Part shown: positions 10,414-19,281 of the stretch, piece after piece
How the letters are laid out: each line of letters begins with the position of its first letter
Numbering within the stretch: position 1 is the stretch's first letter
Assembly: GCA_023446155.1 (NCBI GenBank)
Contig: JAEXIT010000002.1
Span: 1-50,602 of the forward strand
Source of the DNA: Bacteroidota bacterium
Lineage (GTDB): Bacteria > Bacteroidota > Bacteroidia > Flavobacteriales > Flavobacteriaceae
Reading direction: 5' to 3'
DNA: 50,602 nucleotides
Translations under genes and position numbers: made by a program
The notes under the pieces: generated by a model
The model's database searches: none
Seen by the model: only the letters and a program-made list of their open reading frames with translations
Told to the model about the DNA's origin: nothing

Positions 10414-10421
10414 CAAAATTA
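10414..10421 (-). promoter_or_regulatory. Candidate -7 box for the tape-measure unit
   Basis: Read on the minus strand this is TAATTTTG, an exact fit to the Bacteroidota TAnnTTTG element, about 27 bp before the start codon at 10387. No good TTTG -33 element is seen at the usual spacing, though a GACTA/TAGTC inverted repeat lies there, so the promoter may depend on an activator. Confidence 0.4.
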
Positions 10422-10931
10422 TTAGAAGTGATCGCATCTGACTAGTTATTAGTCGTCTGGATTCTGTCTTTGCAGTAAATCGCAATTTGAAATCGGGGTT
10501 TGCGCTAAGGCTGAATCCGTTGCAATTGACGTGAATCCGGGGCAAAATCAGAACCGTCGGACTGTAGGCTCTTTTTTTTTAAAAAAGAGCGCGTAAACGA
10601 GTCCGTTTTTGATGTAAGTGCGATGGGGTTTGTTTGAAATGGTTCGTTATTGGAATTTTTTAAAACTTTTTTTATATGAATTAGTAATATCGCCTTTGTT
10701 TTTTCTTTATAAATATGACCAAAAGAGGTTGTTTGTTTTTTATTGGTGCGTTTTGCCTCTTTAAGTCCTGACTTCTAGCGGGCTTACGCCCTAAAAAGGG
10801 TGTGAAATTTTAGACAAGATGACTGTTTTTAAATAGCTCTATATCAGCGTGTTATAAATTATTTTTTGTTGGGTTTCGGAATTGTCTGTAAAAACGACTT
10901 ACTGCAAAGACAGTTTTACGGGGGCAAAATA

Positions 10932-10964
10932 TTCGTTTTTTCGGAAGCTGTGATTGTATGTTTG
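10932..10964 (+). promoter_or_regulatory. Candidate promoter of the main eCIS operon
   Basis: TATGTTTG at 10957-10964 matches the Bacteroidota -7 consensus TAnnTTTG. A T-rich TTCG/TTTT block about 21 bp upstream could serve as the -33 element. The predicted leader is only about 20 nt and ends in an A-rich stretch before the ATG at 10992, which is typical of this phylum. Confidence 0.5.
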
Positions 10965-10991
10965 CATCGTGATAATCAACAATAGAAAATT

Positions 10992-11576
10992 ATGATTTAT
11001 AAAGTATTAAAAGCATTAAGCGACACGCTTGATTATGAACTAAATCTTCCGGATCCGGAGTACCCGGTTCAGGAGCCGGTAGATGTGGTAATTGATAGTA
11101 TAGCGAAAGAAGATAATGATGCGACAGCGATTAGCAATAAAGTAGTGATTACATTGTTGAGCGCAGAAGAAGAATCGACATTAAAAAATGCAACAAGGTA
11201 TGAACCTATTTATCCTGAGGGATCTTTAATACCCCAAGGGTATAAGAAAAAGAATCCGACGGCCTACCTGAACCTGTATGTAATGGTAGCTGCAAACCGT
11301 GATAACTATGAAATCGCACTTCGCAATATTTCAAAAGTTATACAAACCTTCAATACTCAGAAAACATATGATAATGGAGCACAGGGATTCAGTATTAAAC
11401 TACAACTACATCCACTTCCTTTCGATCAGTTGAGTTATGTATGGGGATTATTGGGCGGTAAAGTAATTCCGTCTGCTTTATACAAAATAAGCATTGTGAA
11501 AATCCAAAAAGCTGGAGAAACCTATCCAGAATTAATCGATGATATCGATATCCTAAGAAAAGAAAAAAAAATCTAA
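10992..11576 (+). CDS. DUF4255 protein, eCIS cap/tail terminator (Afp16-like)
   Basis: A 194-residue protein of the DUF4255 (Pvc16 N-terminal) family. In Afp/PVC particles this protein caps the tube and sheath at the distal end and stops polymerisation. Family features are the opening MIYKVLKALSDTLDYEL, the central PTAYLNLYVMVAANRDNYEIALRNIS and the hydrophobic stretch LPFDQLSYVWGLLGGK. It is the first gene of the operon, 31 bp before the first sheath gene, an order common in Bacteroidota eCIS clusters. Confidence 0.85.
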   Translation: MIYKVLKALSDTLDYELNLPDPEYPVQEPVDVVIDSIAKEDNDATAISNKVVITLLSAEEESTLKNATRYEPIYPEGSLIPQGYKKKNPTAYLNLYVMVAANRDNYEIALRNISKVIQTFNTQKTYDNGAQGFSIKLQLHPLPFDQLSYVWGLLGGKVIPSALYKISIVKIQKAGETYPELIDDIDILRKEKKI

Positions 11577-11607
11577 GAAAATTATTATTAACCTAAATTT
11601 TTAAAAC

Positions 11608-13281
11608 ATGTCAGAATTTAAAACTCCGGGCGTTTTTATAGAGGAAATCCCAAAATTTCCACCTTCTGTAGCTCAGGTAGAAACGGCAGTACCGTCATTT
11701 ATCGGCTATACCGAAATAGCGCTTGACAAAGAAAACAAACCGTTGAAAATGGTGCCTACGAAGATCAGCTCTTTAATGGACTATGAAACGTATTTTGGAA
11801 AAGCTAACAAAGAAAGTATCAAATTAAAAGATACTACAGATGAAGGCTTGACCCTAGTAAAACCGAATGTAAAGTTCCTAATGTACTATTCCATGCAAAT
11901 GTATTTTGCAAATGGTGGCGGTCCGTGTTATGTTGTTTCTGTAGGTGACTATATTGGCGATGTAATAAACAAAAGTGATCTGAAGTTAGGTCTGGAAGCT
12001 TCTGCTTTGCAGGAAGAGTCGACAATTGTTGTTTTCCCAGATGCAACATCATTAACCGATCAGGAAGAATTTTATGCACTTTACCAAGATGCCATCGCAC
12101 AGGCCGACGATTTAAAAAACAAATTCCTGATCATGGATACTTTCCTTGGGGAATCAAAAAGTGAAGATGAGGACACCGGTTTTAATACCGTTGAATTTCT
12201 TCGAAACAGAATCGGACGAACCATGCATGCTGCAGCCTATTTCCCGCATTTGAAAACCGTATTAAATTATCGTTTCAATGAAGACCTAGCAATCAATCAT
12301 GCCGGATTACAACCAGCCAATGCTACCGGTGGTTTCTTCGCAGCTTCTGTGGCCGATTTACAAGCATTAAGTGCTCTTGCTACGGCAGAATTTGCTGAGT
12401 TAACTCCCGATGCAAAAGTGCTTATCGATATCGCGAAGAGTGTTATTGCGATCGTTGAGGGTGTAAATGTAACGGCCGATGGTGAAATTTCGTTGACGGC
12501 AGTTAACAGTTATTTACAAGATCTTAAGAATGAAGATGAAGATCTTGATTATGAGGATATTATTGCGATCATAGCCGATTTAATAGCCGACGTAGATGAC
12601 GCTCAGGATAAAAAAGGGGATGCAGACGGATTAAAACTGGAGGCGTTAAAAACTACAAATTCCGTTTTATACAATCAGATTAAAAAATTAATCAGCGAAT
12701 TAAAGGTGGTACTACCTCCATCGACAACAATGGCTGGAGTATATGCTAAAGTTGATGGTACACAAGGGGTATGGAAATCACCGGCGAATTTAGGACTTAA
12801 CTATGTAATCGCGCCAACCCAAAAGATTTCAGACAAAGAACAGGAAAGCTTAAACGTAGATACAAACGGAAAATCGATCAATGCGATCCGTATGTTCACC
12901 GGTAAAGGAAACCTGGTTTGGGGTGCCAGAACGTTCGACTCGGAAAGTACCGAATGGAAATATATCTCGGTTCGTCGTCTTTTTGATATGGTTGAAAAAT
13001 CAGTTGAAAATGCAATGCAGCGATTCGTTTTCGAAACCAATGATGCCAATACTTGGGTAAAAGCGAAAACCATGATCGAAAACTACCTAAACCAGTTATG
13101 GATGAGTGGTGCTTTAGCGGGACCAACTCCGGAAAAAGCTTACTACGTTATCGTTGGTAAAGAAACGACATCGGCTCAAGACGTTTTGGAAGGAAGAATG
13201 AACATTGAAATCGGTATGGCAGCAGTTCGCCCTGCAGAATTTATTGTGTTGAACTTTTCACACAAATTACAAGAAGCATAA
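11608..13281 (+). CDS. Contractile sheath protein 1, with extra surface domain
   Basis: A 557-residue tail-sheath protein, which forms the contractile outer cylinder around the tube. The N-terminus KTPGVFIEEIPKFPPSVAQV and the C-terminal half (NLGLNYVIAPTQKIS, GKSINAIR, VWGARTF, YISVRRLFDMVE, AVRPAEFIVLNFSHKLQ) are characteristic. Compared with the second sheath (455 residues), it carries an acidic, helical insertion at about residues 231-349, rich in Asp/Glu, which probably faces outward because the conserved sheath core continues on both sides. Afp has three sheath genes; this locus shows two. Confidence 0.92.
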   Translation: MSEFKTPGVFIEEIPKFPPSVAQVETAVPSFIGYTEIALDKENKPLKMVPTKISSLMDYETYFGKANKESIKLKDTTDEGLTLVKPNVKFLMYYSMQMYFANGGGPCYVVSVGDYIGDVINKSDLKLGLEASALQEESTIVVFPDATSLTDQEEFYALYQDAIAQADDLKNKFLIMDTFLGESKSEDEDTGFNTVEFLRNRIGRTMHAAAYFPHLKTVLNYRFNEDLAINHAGLQPANATGGFFAASVADLQALSALATAEFAELTPDAKVLIDIAKSVIAIVEGVNVTADGEISLTAVNSYLQDLKNEDEDLDYEDIIAIIADLIADVDDAQDKKGDADGLKLEALKTTNSVLYNQIKKLISELKVVLPPSTTMAGVYAKVDGTQGVWKSPANLGLNYVIAPTQKISDKEQESLNVDTNGKSINAIRMFTGKGNLVWGARTFDSESTEWKYISVRRLFDMVEKSVENAMQRFVFETNDANTWVKAKTMIENYLNQLWMSGALAGPTPEKAYYVIVGKETTSAQDVLEGRMNIEIGMAAVRPAEFIVLNFSHKLQEA

Positions 13282-13311
13282 AAATTAGATAACAATTAAA
13301 TACAGCAAATT

Positions 13312-13743
13312 ATGAATGAATATCCATTAGCGAAGTTTTCCTTCGAAGTTGATTGGGGTGGAACAAAATTAGGTTTCACGGAGGTTACCGGAATGCAGAT
13401 TGAAACTGACGTTACGGAATACAGACACGGAGCAAGTCCTGACTTCAGTAAAATCAAAATGCCGGGACTTAGAAAGTTCTCAAACATCACTTTAAAACGT
13501 GGTTCTTTCAAAGGAGACAACGAGTACTTTACTTGGTTAAACACTATTAACTTGAATACAGTAGAGCGTCGTTCGGTTACCATTTCTCTTTTAGACGAAA
13601 CCGGAGCACCGGCAATTACCTGGAAAGTGAAAAATGCTTTCCCAGTTAAATTACAAGCGAGTGATTTGAAAGCCGATGCAAGTGAAGTAGCTATCGAAAC
13701 TTTAGAGATCGCTCACGAAGGATTAACAATCGAAAACAATTAA
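13312..13743 (+). CDS. Tube (Hcp-like) protein, copy 1
   Basis: A 143-residue inner-tube protein of the phage T4 gp19/Afp1 type that stacks as hexameric rings inside the sheath. Typical features are FSFEVDWGGTKLGFTEVTGM near the start, EYRHGASPDFSKIKMPGL and a C-terminal VAIETLEIAHEGLTIEN strand. The translated product is identical, residue for residue, to the gene at 15167, although the DNA differs at more than 30 synonymous positions. It lies 30 bp after sheath 1. Confidence 0.93.
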   Translation: MNEYPLAKFSFEVDWGGTKLGFTEVTGMQIETDVTEYRHGASPDFSKIKMPGLRKFSNITLKRGSFKGDNEYFTWLNTINLNTVERRSVTISLLDETGAPAITWKVKNAFPVKLQASDLKADASEVAIETLEIAHEGLTIENN

Positions 13744-13767
13744 TAAATAACTTTTAAATTAAAACAC

Positions 13768-15135
13768 ATGAATTACAAAACACCAGGGGTTTACGTAGAG
13801 GAAATTGTAAAATTCCCACCATCAGTGGCACAAGTAGAAACAGCTATTCCGGCTTTTATTGGATATACTCAAAAAGGACCAAAAGAGGAGCCAACAAGAA
13901 TTTCTTCCTTAATGGAGTATGAAACACTTTTTGGAGGTGCAGAATTTGAAAAAACAGCAATTACATTAGACGTACTTGATGAAGTAGCTACAGCAACTGT
14001 AACGACAGCCAATTTAAGTGAATTTAAAATGTACTACGCATTGCAAATGTATTTTGCAAATGGCGGTGGTCCTTGTTATATCGTTGCTGTAAATCATTAT
14101 AAAACAGGAACTACAGTAAATGCGGTAGATTTTAATGAGCTAGAAGGGGCGTTGGAATTATTAGAAAAAGAAGATGAGCCAACATTAATCGTATTCCCGG
14201 ATGCAGAAGCTTTAACATTAAATCTTGCACACACGTTATACATTAGTTCATTAAACCATGCAGAAAAAATGGGTGACCGTTTTGTGATCATGGATACTAT
14301 TGGTGGTGTTGATGCCTTCAGAGATGGAGTAGAAGCAACCGGTTTAAAATACGGAGCAGCTTACCATCCGAACTTGGAAACGGTTTTAAGCTACAACTAT
14401 AAAGACGAAGAAGTTGCAATTTCGACCTATAAAAAGACTCTTCCAAACGGAACAACACAAGCTGTAGCGGATGCACCGGAACTTCTTAGTGAATTAAAAG
14501 GAAATAACTCGGCTTTATACAACCAGGCGAAAAAGGCAATTGCTGCACAACGCGTTGTTTTAGCACCGTCTTCAGCTATCGCTGGGGTTTATGCAAAAGT
14601 TGACAGTACTTCAGGAGTGTGGAAAGCACCGGCAAACATTGGTCTTAACTATGTTGTTGCACCGGTTGAAAAAATTTCACATAAACAACAGGAAAGCTTA
14701 AACGTTGACTCTAAATACGGAAAATCAATCAATGCAATCCGTACATTCAACGGTAAAGGTACTTTAGTTTGGGGTGCTAGAACGTTAGACGGAAACAACA
14801 ACGAATGGAGATATGTATCGGTACGTCGTTTCTTTAACATGGTTGAAGAATCGGTTAAAAACGCAACAGAGCGTTTTGTATTTGATGCTAACGATGCTAA
14901 AACATGGACACGTGTGAAAGCAATGATCGAAAATTTCCTTAACCAACAATGGATGAGTGGTGCTTTAGCGGGATCAACTCCGGAACAAGCCTACTACGTG
15001 AGCGTTGGTTTAAACGAAACGATGTCGGCTCAGGATATTTTAGAAGGTAGAATGATCGTTGAAATCGGTATGGCGGCTGTTCGTCCTGCAGAATTTATCG
15101 TGTTACGCTTTTCACACAAATTACAAGAAGCATAA
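13768..15135 (+). CDS. Contractile sheath protein 2
   Basis: A 455-residue sheath protein, the shorter paralogue of the gene at 11608. It keeps the N-terminal donor strand region (KTPGVYVEEIVKFPPSVAQV) and the conserved C-terminal core (NIGLNYVVAPVEKIS, VWGARTLDG, YVSVRRFFNMVE, AVRPAEFIVLRFSHKLQ). It lacks the acidic insertion, so it is probably the main or minimal sheath subunit. Its intergenic leader and following tube gene resemble the preceding sheath-tube pair, indicating duplication of a two-gene unit. Confidence 0.92.
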   Translation: MNYKTPGVYVEEIVKFPPSVAQVETAIPAFIGYTQKGPKEEPTRISSLMEYETLFGGAEFEKTAITLDVLDEVATATVTTANLSEFKMYYALQMYFANGGGPCYIVAVNHYKTGTTVNAVDFNELEGALELLEKEDEPTLIVFPDAEALTLNLAHTLYISSLNHAEKMGDRFVIMDTIGGVDAFRDGVEATGLKYGAAYHPNLETVLSYNYKDEEVAISTYKKTLPNGTTQAVADAPELLSELKGNNSALYNQAKKAIAAQRVVLAPSSAIAGVYAKVDSTSGVWKAPANIGLNYVVAPVEKISHKQQESLNVDSKYGKSINAIRTFNGKGTLVWGARTLDGNNNEWRYVSVRRFFNMVEESVKNATERFVFDANDAKTWTRVKAMIENFLNQQWMSGALAGSTPEQAYYVSVGLNETMSAQDILEGRMIVEIGMAAVRPAEFIVLRFSHKLQEA

Positions 15136-15166
15136 AAATTAGATAAACAATTAAATACAAAAAATT

Positions 15167-15598
15167 ATGAATGAATATCCATTAGCAAAGTTTTCCTTCG
15201 AAGTTGATTGGGGTGGAACGAAATTAGGTTTCACGGAAGTTACCGGAATGCAGATTGAAACTGACGTTACGGAATACAGACACGGAGCGAGCCCGGACTT
15301 TAGTAAAATCAAAATGCCCGGACTTAGAAAATTCTCAAACATCACGTTAAAACGTGGTTCTTTCAAAGGAGATAATGAGTACTTTACGTGGTTGAATACA
15401 ATCAACTTAAATACAGTTGAGCGTCGTTCGGTTACTATTTCACTTTTAGACGAAACCGGAGCACCGGCAATTACCTGGAAAGTGAAAAATGCATTCCCTG
15501 TTAAATTACAGGCTAGCGACTTGAAAGCGGATGCAAGTGAAGTGGCTATCGAAACTTTAGAGATTGCTCACGAAGGATTAACTATTGAAAATAACTAG
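15167..15598 (+). CDS. Tube (Hcp-like) protein, copy 2 (identical product)
   Basis: Encodes the same 143-residue tube protein as 13312-13743. I compared the two genes codon by codon: all differences I found (over 30) are synonymous or in the stop codon (TAA versus TAG). The upstream spacer (AAAAATTAGATAA..., followed by an A-rich leader) is also nearly the same. The duplication raises tube dosage while selection or occasional conversion keeps the protein fixed. It sits 31 bp after sheath 2 and 2 bp before the third tube gene. Confidence 0.93.
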   Translation: MNEYPLAKFSFEVDWGGTKLGFTEVTGMQIETDVTEYRHGASPDFSKIKMPGLRKFSNITLKRGSFKGDNEYFTWLNTINLNTVERRSVTISLLDETGAPAITWKVKNAFPVKLQASDLKADASEVAIETLEIAHEGLTIENN

Positions 15599-15600
15599 TC

Positions 15601-16041
15601 ATGGCAGGCTTATATCCTCCAACAAGCTTTTCGTTTACTGTAAGCGGAATTGCATCAGAGGGTATTGACTCCAGATTTCAATCTGTATCTGGATTATCTA
15701 CAGAAATTGGAACTGAAGAGTATGCAGAAGGAGGCGAGAACCGATTTGTTCATCAACTTCCACTGCGTCCCAAATATCCTAATTTAGTTTTAAAGCGTGG
15801 GCTTGTAGAAGACTCCGGATTGATTGAATGGTGTAGAGCTGCCATGGAACGATTCGAGTTCGCCCCCAAAGATTTAGTCATTACACTTTCGGGTGGTGCC
15901 GATTCAACAGCACCCACTATGACTTGGAATGTTGTTGGCGCATATCCGGTAAAATGGGATGTGTCCGAATTTAACGCCGAGGAAAGTAAATTGGCAATCG
16001 AAACAATAGAACTCAAATATAGATATTACACAATACCTTAA
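15601..16041 (+). CDS. Third tube-type protein, probable tube initiator (Afp5-like)
   Basis: A 146-residue T4-gp19-like protein distinct from the two identical tube genes. FSFTVSGIASEGIDSRFQSV, the EEYAEGGENRFVHQLPLRP loop, LVLKRGLVEDSGLIEWC and the C-terminal LAIETIELKYRYYTIP show the fold. Conserved Hcp-like variants of this kind, such as Afp5, join the tube to the baseplate hub. Position just before DUF5908 and the LysM adaptor fits that role. It is the last gene before a structured intergenic stretch. Confidence 0.85.
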   Translation: MAGLYPPTSFSFTVSGIASEGIDSRFQSVSGLSTEIGTEEYAEGGENRFVHQLPLRPKYPNLVLKRGLVEDSGLIEWCRAAMERFEFAPKDLVITLSGGADSTAPTMTWNVVGAYPVKWDVSEFNAEESKLAIETIELKYRYYTIP

Positions 16042-16076
16042 GCAAGCAACCTAAGCTTGTAATTTGAATAGCGAAA

Positions 16077-16239
16077 CTAAACACATAAAGTGTATTAGTT
16101 AAAGGTAAAATCTTAACTAAATCTTTTTTGAAAAAAAGGCAACAGTTTGATTGTTAAAATCAACCTGGATGGACGCTTTATGTGTTTGGTTTTTTAATAA
16201 ATAGCGCTTTAAGGTGCTTATTGTCAGCATTTAAAGCGT
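16077..16239 (+). ncRNA. Multi-hairpin element between tube and baseplate genes, possible attenuator
   Basis: A non-coding stretch with strong pairing. An outer stem joins 16077-16090 (CTAAACACATAAAG) and 16176-16189 (14 pairs, one G-T), followed at once by six Ts. Inside are TTAGTTAA/TTAACTAA (16095-16102 and 16113-16120) and a C(T)6/(A)6G hairpin at 16123-16138. Just after the T-run is a second two-part hairpin, CGCTTTAA/TTAAAGCG (16205-16238) with inner TGCT/AGCA. The stem-plus-T-tract layout resembles an intrinsic terminator inside an operon, which could lower transcription of baseplate genes relative to sheath and tube. No known RNA family is recognised. Confidence 0.5.
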
Positions 16240-16265
16240 TTACTAATCCATTAAAAGTAAACGAA

Positions 16266-16424
16266 ATGCCAATAGAAATAAAAGAACTCCATATTAAAAT
16301 AAATGTGGACGAAAATACATCCGGTTCAGCTACCACATCGGTAGACAAGGAAGGAATCATGCGGGCAATCAGCGAAAGCGTAGAACAAATAGTAACTATT
16401 GAACAACGTAAAAAAGAAAGATAA
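16266..16424 (+). CDS. DUF5908-like small eCIS protein
   Basis: A 52-residue protein starting MPIEIKELHIKINV and ending in a charged tail. An upstream in-frame ATG at 16182 would add 28 residues read through the hairpin element, so I take the ATG at 16266. Tiny proteins with this opening occur in Bacteroidota CIS clusters, between the tube genes and the LysM protein; their role is unknown. The stop overlaps the next start by one base (TAATG), indicating translational coupling. Confidence 0.7.
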   Translation: MPIEIKELHIKINVDENTSGSATTSVDKEGIMRAISESVEQIVTIEQRKKER

Positions 16425-17155
16425 TGGGAGGATCAATTCAAAAATTAACTATTGGAACCTATAAAGATTCAAACTATGAAACCAGAATCTTAATGGGCGC
16501 TTTTAAAGCTTTTATCAACCCTGCAGGTTTTTCCATGACCTATAAATCAAGTTTTGCAACAGATCAGGCAATGGGTTCTTCTAAAGCAGATTTGAAATAC
16601 GACAAATCGCTTCCATCGGATTTGCAATTAGATTTTCTTTTTGATGGAACAGGAGTGTCAGAAGCCAATGCTGTAACGAAAGCACTTAGTAGCGCAGCAC
16701 AAAAAGCCGGACAGGGATCGGCATTCGCAGCGGCGGCTGTGGCAAAACAAATAAAAGATTTTTATAAGGCTACAGGACAACTGGAAGGAAGAATTCATAA
16801 ACCCTATAATGTGATCATTAACTGGGGTGATTTTGAATTTCTGGGGTTTCTCTCGGAGTTTACCATCGAATATAAATTATTCAATAATGAAGGAAGACCG
16901 TTACGAGCCATTGGAAAAGCAAAATTTACGGAATCCTTCAGCCCGGAACTCGCTGCAAAAACAGATAACCGAAATTCCCCGGATCTTACCCATAAACGAA
17001 CGGTAGTAGATGGTGATACCTTGCCTTTGATGACCGAAAGAATTTATGGTGATTCCAAATACTATTTAGAAGTCGCCAAAGTAAACGGTATTATCGATTT
17101 CAGACAATTAATTCCCGGACAAATACTATTCTTTCCACCTATAGCAAAAACATAA
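16424..17155 (+). CDS. CIS tube-adaptor protein with C-terminal LysM (Afp7-like)
   Basis: A 243-residue protein. The N-terminal part (residues 1-180; ILMGAFKAFINPAGFSMTYK, LDFLFDGTG, VIINWGDFEFLGFLSEF) matches the CIS tube/adaptor domain and the C-terminal 50 residues (VVDGDTLPLMTERIYGD ... QLIPGQILFFPP) form a LysM domain. In phages and Afp the equivalent (gp53/Afp7) joins the hub to the tube. The LysM domain probably has a structural rather than cell-wall role. It is coupled to DUF5908 upstream and 4 bp from the spike gene downstream. Confidence 0.88.
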   Translation: MGGSIQKLTIGTYKDSNYETRILMGAFKAFINPAGFSMTYKSSFATDQAMGSSKADLKYDKSLPSDLQLDFLFDGTGVSEANAVTKALSSAAQKAGQGSAFAAAAVAKQIKDFYKATGQLEGRIHKPYNVIINWGDFEFLGFLSEFTIEYKLFNNEGRPLRAIGKAKFTESFSPELAAKTDNRNSPDLTHKRTVVDGDTLPLMTERIYGDSKYYLEVAKVNGIIDFRQLIPGQILFFPPIAKT

Positions 17156-17159
17156 TAAG

Positions 17160-18905
17160 ATGAATAATAGCGGCTACATACAAACAGCAAAAACTCCCGA
17201 CCTGGTAACCTATAAAGTGATGTCTGGAGACACAGAACTGCCCGTTCAATATGGCGTAAAAAGTATTGTGGTAGAGAAAGAAGTGAACAGGATTCCGCAT
17301 GCCCGCATTGTTATTTTAGATGGAAGTGCTCCGGATCAGGATTTTAAACTAAGTAGTGAAAATTTATTGATCCCGGGAAAGGAAATTGAAATCACGGTCG
17401 GATACCATTCTAAAGAGGAAACCCTTTTTAAAGGTGTTGTGGTAAAACACAACTTAAAAGTTAAAAATGGATCAACGTACCTGATTGTGGAATGCAAAGA
17501 CAAAGCCGTGAAGATGACTTTGGGACGAAAAAGCAAGTATTTCTACGAAAGTAAGGATAGCGATATTATCGAAGAGCTGATCGGAAATAGCGGTGCTACT
17601 GCCGATGTCGAAGCGACAACAAAATCACATAAGGAATTGGTACAATATCGAGCCTCCGATTGGGATTTTATGGTAACCCGTGCTCAGGCCAATGGCAAGC
17701 TTTGTTTTGTGGACGACGGAACCATCAAAGTAGCCAAACCGAAAGTAAGCGGCGAAACGGTAGAAACCGTAGTCTTTGGATCTTCTGTTCATGAATTTGA
17801 AGGAGAAATCGACGCCAGAGATCAGTACAGTAAAATCACCGCTTCCTCATGGAGTTATACCGATCAAGAAATCGTAGAAGCGGAAGCACAGGATCCCGGA
17901 ATTGCACTCAATGGTGATCTTTCGCCAAGCGATCTGGCTGCTGTTTTCGGAATCGAAGACCTGCAATTACGACACGGAGGGAAGATAACCCAGGAAGAAC
18001 TACAAGAATGGAGCGATGCCAAAGCGACGTTTCAGCAATTAGCAAAAACACGTGGAATGGTAACGTTTCAAGGGATTGATAAAGTAAAACCGGGTGTTTT
18101 ATTAAAATTAGAAGGCCTAGGAAACCGATTTAACGGTACCATTTACGTTACAGGCGTACGCCATGAAGTCGCAGAAGGGAATTGGTTGGTGACCGCACAA
18201 TTTGGATTAACACCAACATGGTTCTCCGAAACCTATGACGTGAGCGAAATGCCGGGCTCCGGAATTATGCCAGCCATTAGCGGTTTGCATGTTGGAGTGG
18301 TATCACAATTGGAATCGGATCCGGATGGAGAAGATCGAATTCTGGTACAAATACCAATCATCAACAATGAAGAAGAAGGAATCTGGTGCCGTGTGGCAAC
18401 ACTTGATGCCGGAGAAAACAGAGGCTCTTTTTTCAGACCGGAAATAGGCGATGAGGTTATTATCGGTTTTATCAACGACGATCCAAACGATGCCGTAGTC
18501 CTGGGAATGTTGCACAGTAGTGCCAAGCCAGCACCGATAACAGCCACCGATGACAATCATGAAAAAGGATTCGTAACCCGAAGTGAAATGAAAATGATGT
18601 TCAATGACGATAAGATCTCCTATACACTTGAGACACCGGCGGGTAAGAAAGTGATTTTAGACGAAGATGCCGATATAATAAAAATTGAAGATGAACACTC
18701 GAACGTACTCACTTTTAAGAGTGATGGCATCACGATGGAAAGTGCAGGAGATATTAAAATTAAAGCTTCTGGAGACGTAAGTATCGAAGGAACCAATGTA
18801 AAACTGAAAGCCAGTGCACAGTTTAAAGCCGAAGGAAGTTCCGGCTCGGAAGTATCCTCGGGAGCCGTAACCGTAGTCAAAGGATCTCAGGTAAAAATCA
18901 ACTAA
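17160..18905 (+). CDS. vgrG: VgrG-like spike/hub protein (Afp8-like)
   Basis: A 581-residue fusion of the gp27-like hub and gp5-like spike, which forms the trimeric needle base under the tube. The gp27-like part spans about residues 15-370 (ELPVQYGVKSIVVEKEVNRI; YQYRASDWDFMVTRAQANGK). A gp5 OB-fold follows (VVSQLESDPDGEDRILVQIP ... EIGDEVIIGFINDDPNDAVV). The C-terminus is a beta-helix of short repeats (IKIKASGDVSIEGTNVKLKA). There is no extra effector domain. The gene symbol is the generic family name. The PAAR tip gene is next. Confidence 0.9.
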   Translation: MNNSGYIQTAKTPDLVTYKVMSGDTELPVQYGVKSIVVEKEVNRIPHARIVILDGSAPDQDFKLSSENLLIPGKEIEITVGYHSKEETLFKGVVVKHNLKVKNGSTYLIVECKDKAVKMTLGRKSKYFYESKDSDIIEELIGNSGATADVEATTKSHKELVQYRASDWDFMVTRAQANGKLCFVDDGTIKVAKPKVSGETVETVVFGSSVHEFEGEIDARDQYSKITASSWSYTDQEIVEAEAQDPGIALNGDLSPSDLAAVFGIEDLQLRHGGKITQEELQEWSDAKATFQQLAKTRGMVTFQGIDKVKPGVLLKLEGLGNRFNGTIYVTGVRHEVAEGNWLVTAQFGLTPTWFSETYDVSEMPGSGIMPAISGLHVGVVSQLESDPDGEDRILVQIPIINNEEEGIWCRVATLDAGENRGSFFRPEIGDEVIIGFINDDPNDAVVLGMLHSSAKPAPITATDDNHEKGFVTRSEMKMMFNDDKISYTLETPAGKKVILDEDADIIKIEDEHSNVLTFKSDGITMESAGDIKIKASGDVSIEGTNVKLKASAQFKAEGSSGSEVSSGAVTVVKGSQVKIN

Positions 18906-18990
18906 AAAGCGAAAAGGACCGCGATGACGAAAAGAAAAATGCAGGGGGAGCGATGTCTTACGAACTGAAAAAAATTATAAATAACAATAT

Positions 18991-19281
18991 ATGAAACCAG
19001 CAGCAAGAATCACAGATATGCATACCTGTCCGATGGTTACAGGAACTGTACCTCATGTAGGCGGACCTATATTGCCAGCCGGCGAACCGACAGTGTTAAT
19101 TGGCGGAATGCCCGCAGCAAGAGTAGGAGACCAGGCAATCTGTACCGGCCCGCCCGATACGATAGCGGCCGGATCATCGACCGTTTTAATAGGCGGGAAA
19201 CCGGCAGCAAGACAAGGCGATTCCACAGCACATGGAGGCGTCATAGCGGCGGGTATGCCCACAGTGTTAATAGGTGGATAA
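18991..19281 (+). CDS. PAAR-domain tip protein
   Basis: A 96-residue PAAR protein that forms the sharpened cone on the spike trimer. It opens MKPAARITDMHTCP and shows the paired glycine/proline-rich repeats (PTVLIGGMPAARVGDQAIC, STVLIGGKPAARQGDSTAHG, PTVLIGG) with Cys and His residues suited to binding one metal ion at the apex. There is no N- or C-terminal extension that could act as an effector. It lies 85 bp after the spike gene. Confidence 0.92.
   Translation: MKPAARITDMHTCPMVTGTVPHVGGPILPAGEPTVLIGGMPAARVGDQAICTGPPDTIAAGSSTVLIGGKPAARQGDSTAHGGVIAAGMPTVLIGG

Larger units (their letters stand above)
10388..10991. other. Divergent control region of the eCIS operon
   Basis: 604 bp with no convincing gene. 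It holds candidate promoters for both directions (listed separately) and several hairpins: GACTA/TAGTC at 10440-10454, a long A/T hairpin GCTCTTTTTT/AAAAAAGAGC at 10569-10590, and GCCCT/AGGGT near 10789-10802. The inverted repeats and length suggest complex regulation, but no regulator site can be assigned. Confidence 0.5.

Noticed and set aside
17160..19281. Type VI secretion system
   Set aside because: VgrG and PAAR genes are present, but there is no TssJ, TssL, TssM or ClpV. DUF4255, the LysM adaptor, DUF5908 and the CIS tape-measure protein point to an extracellular CIS instead.
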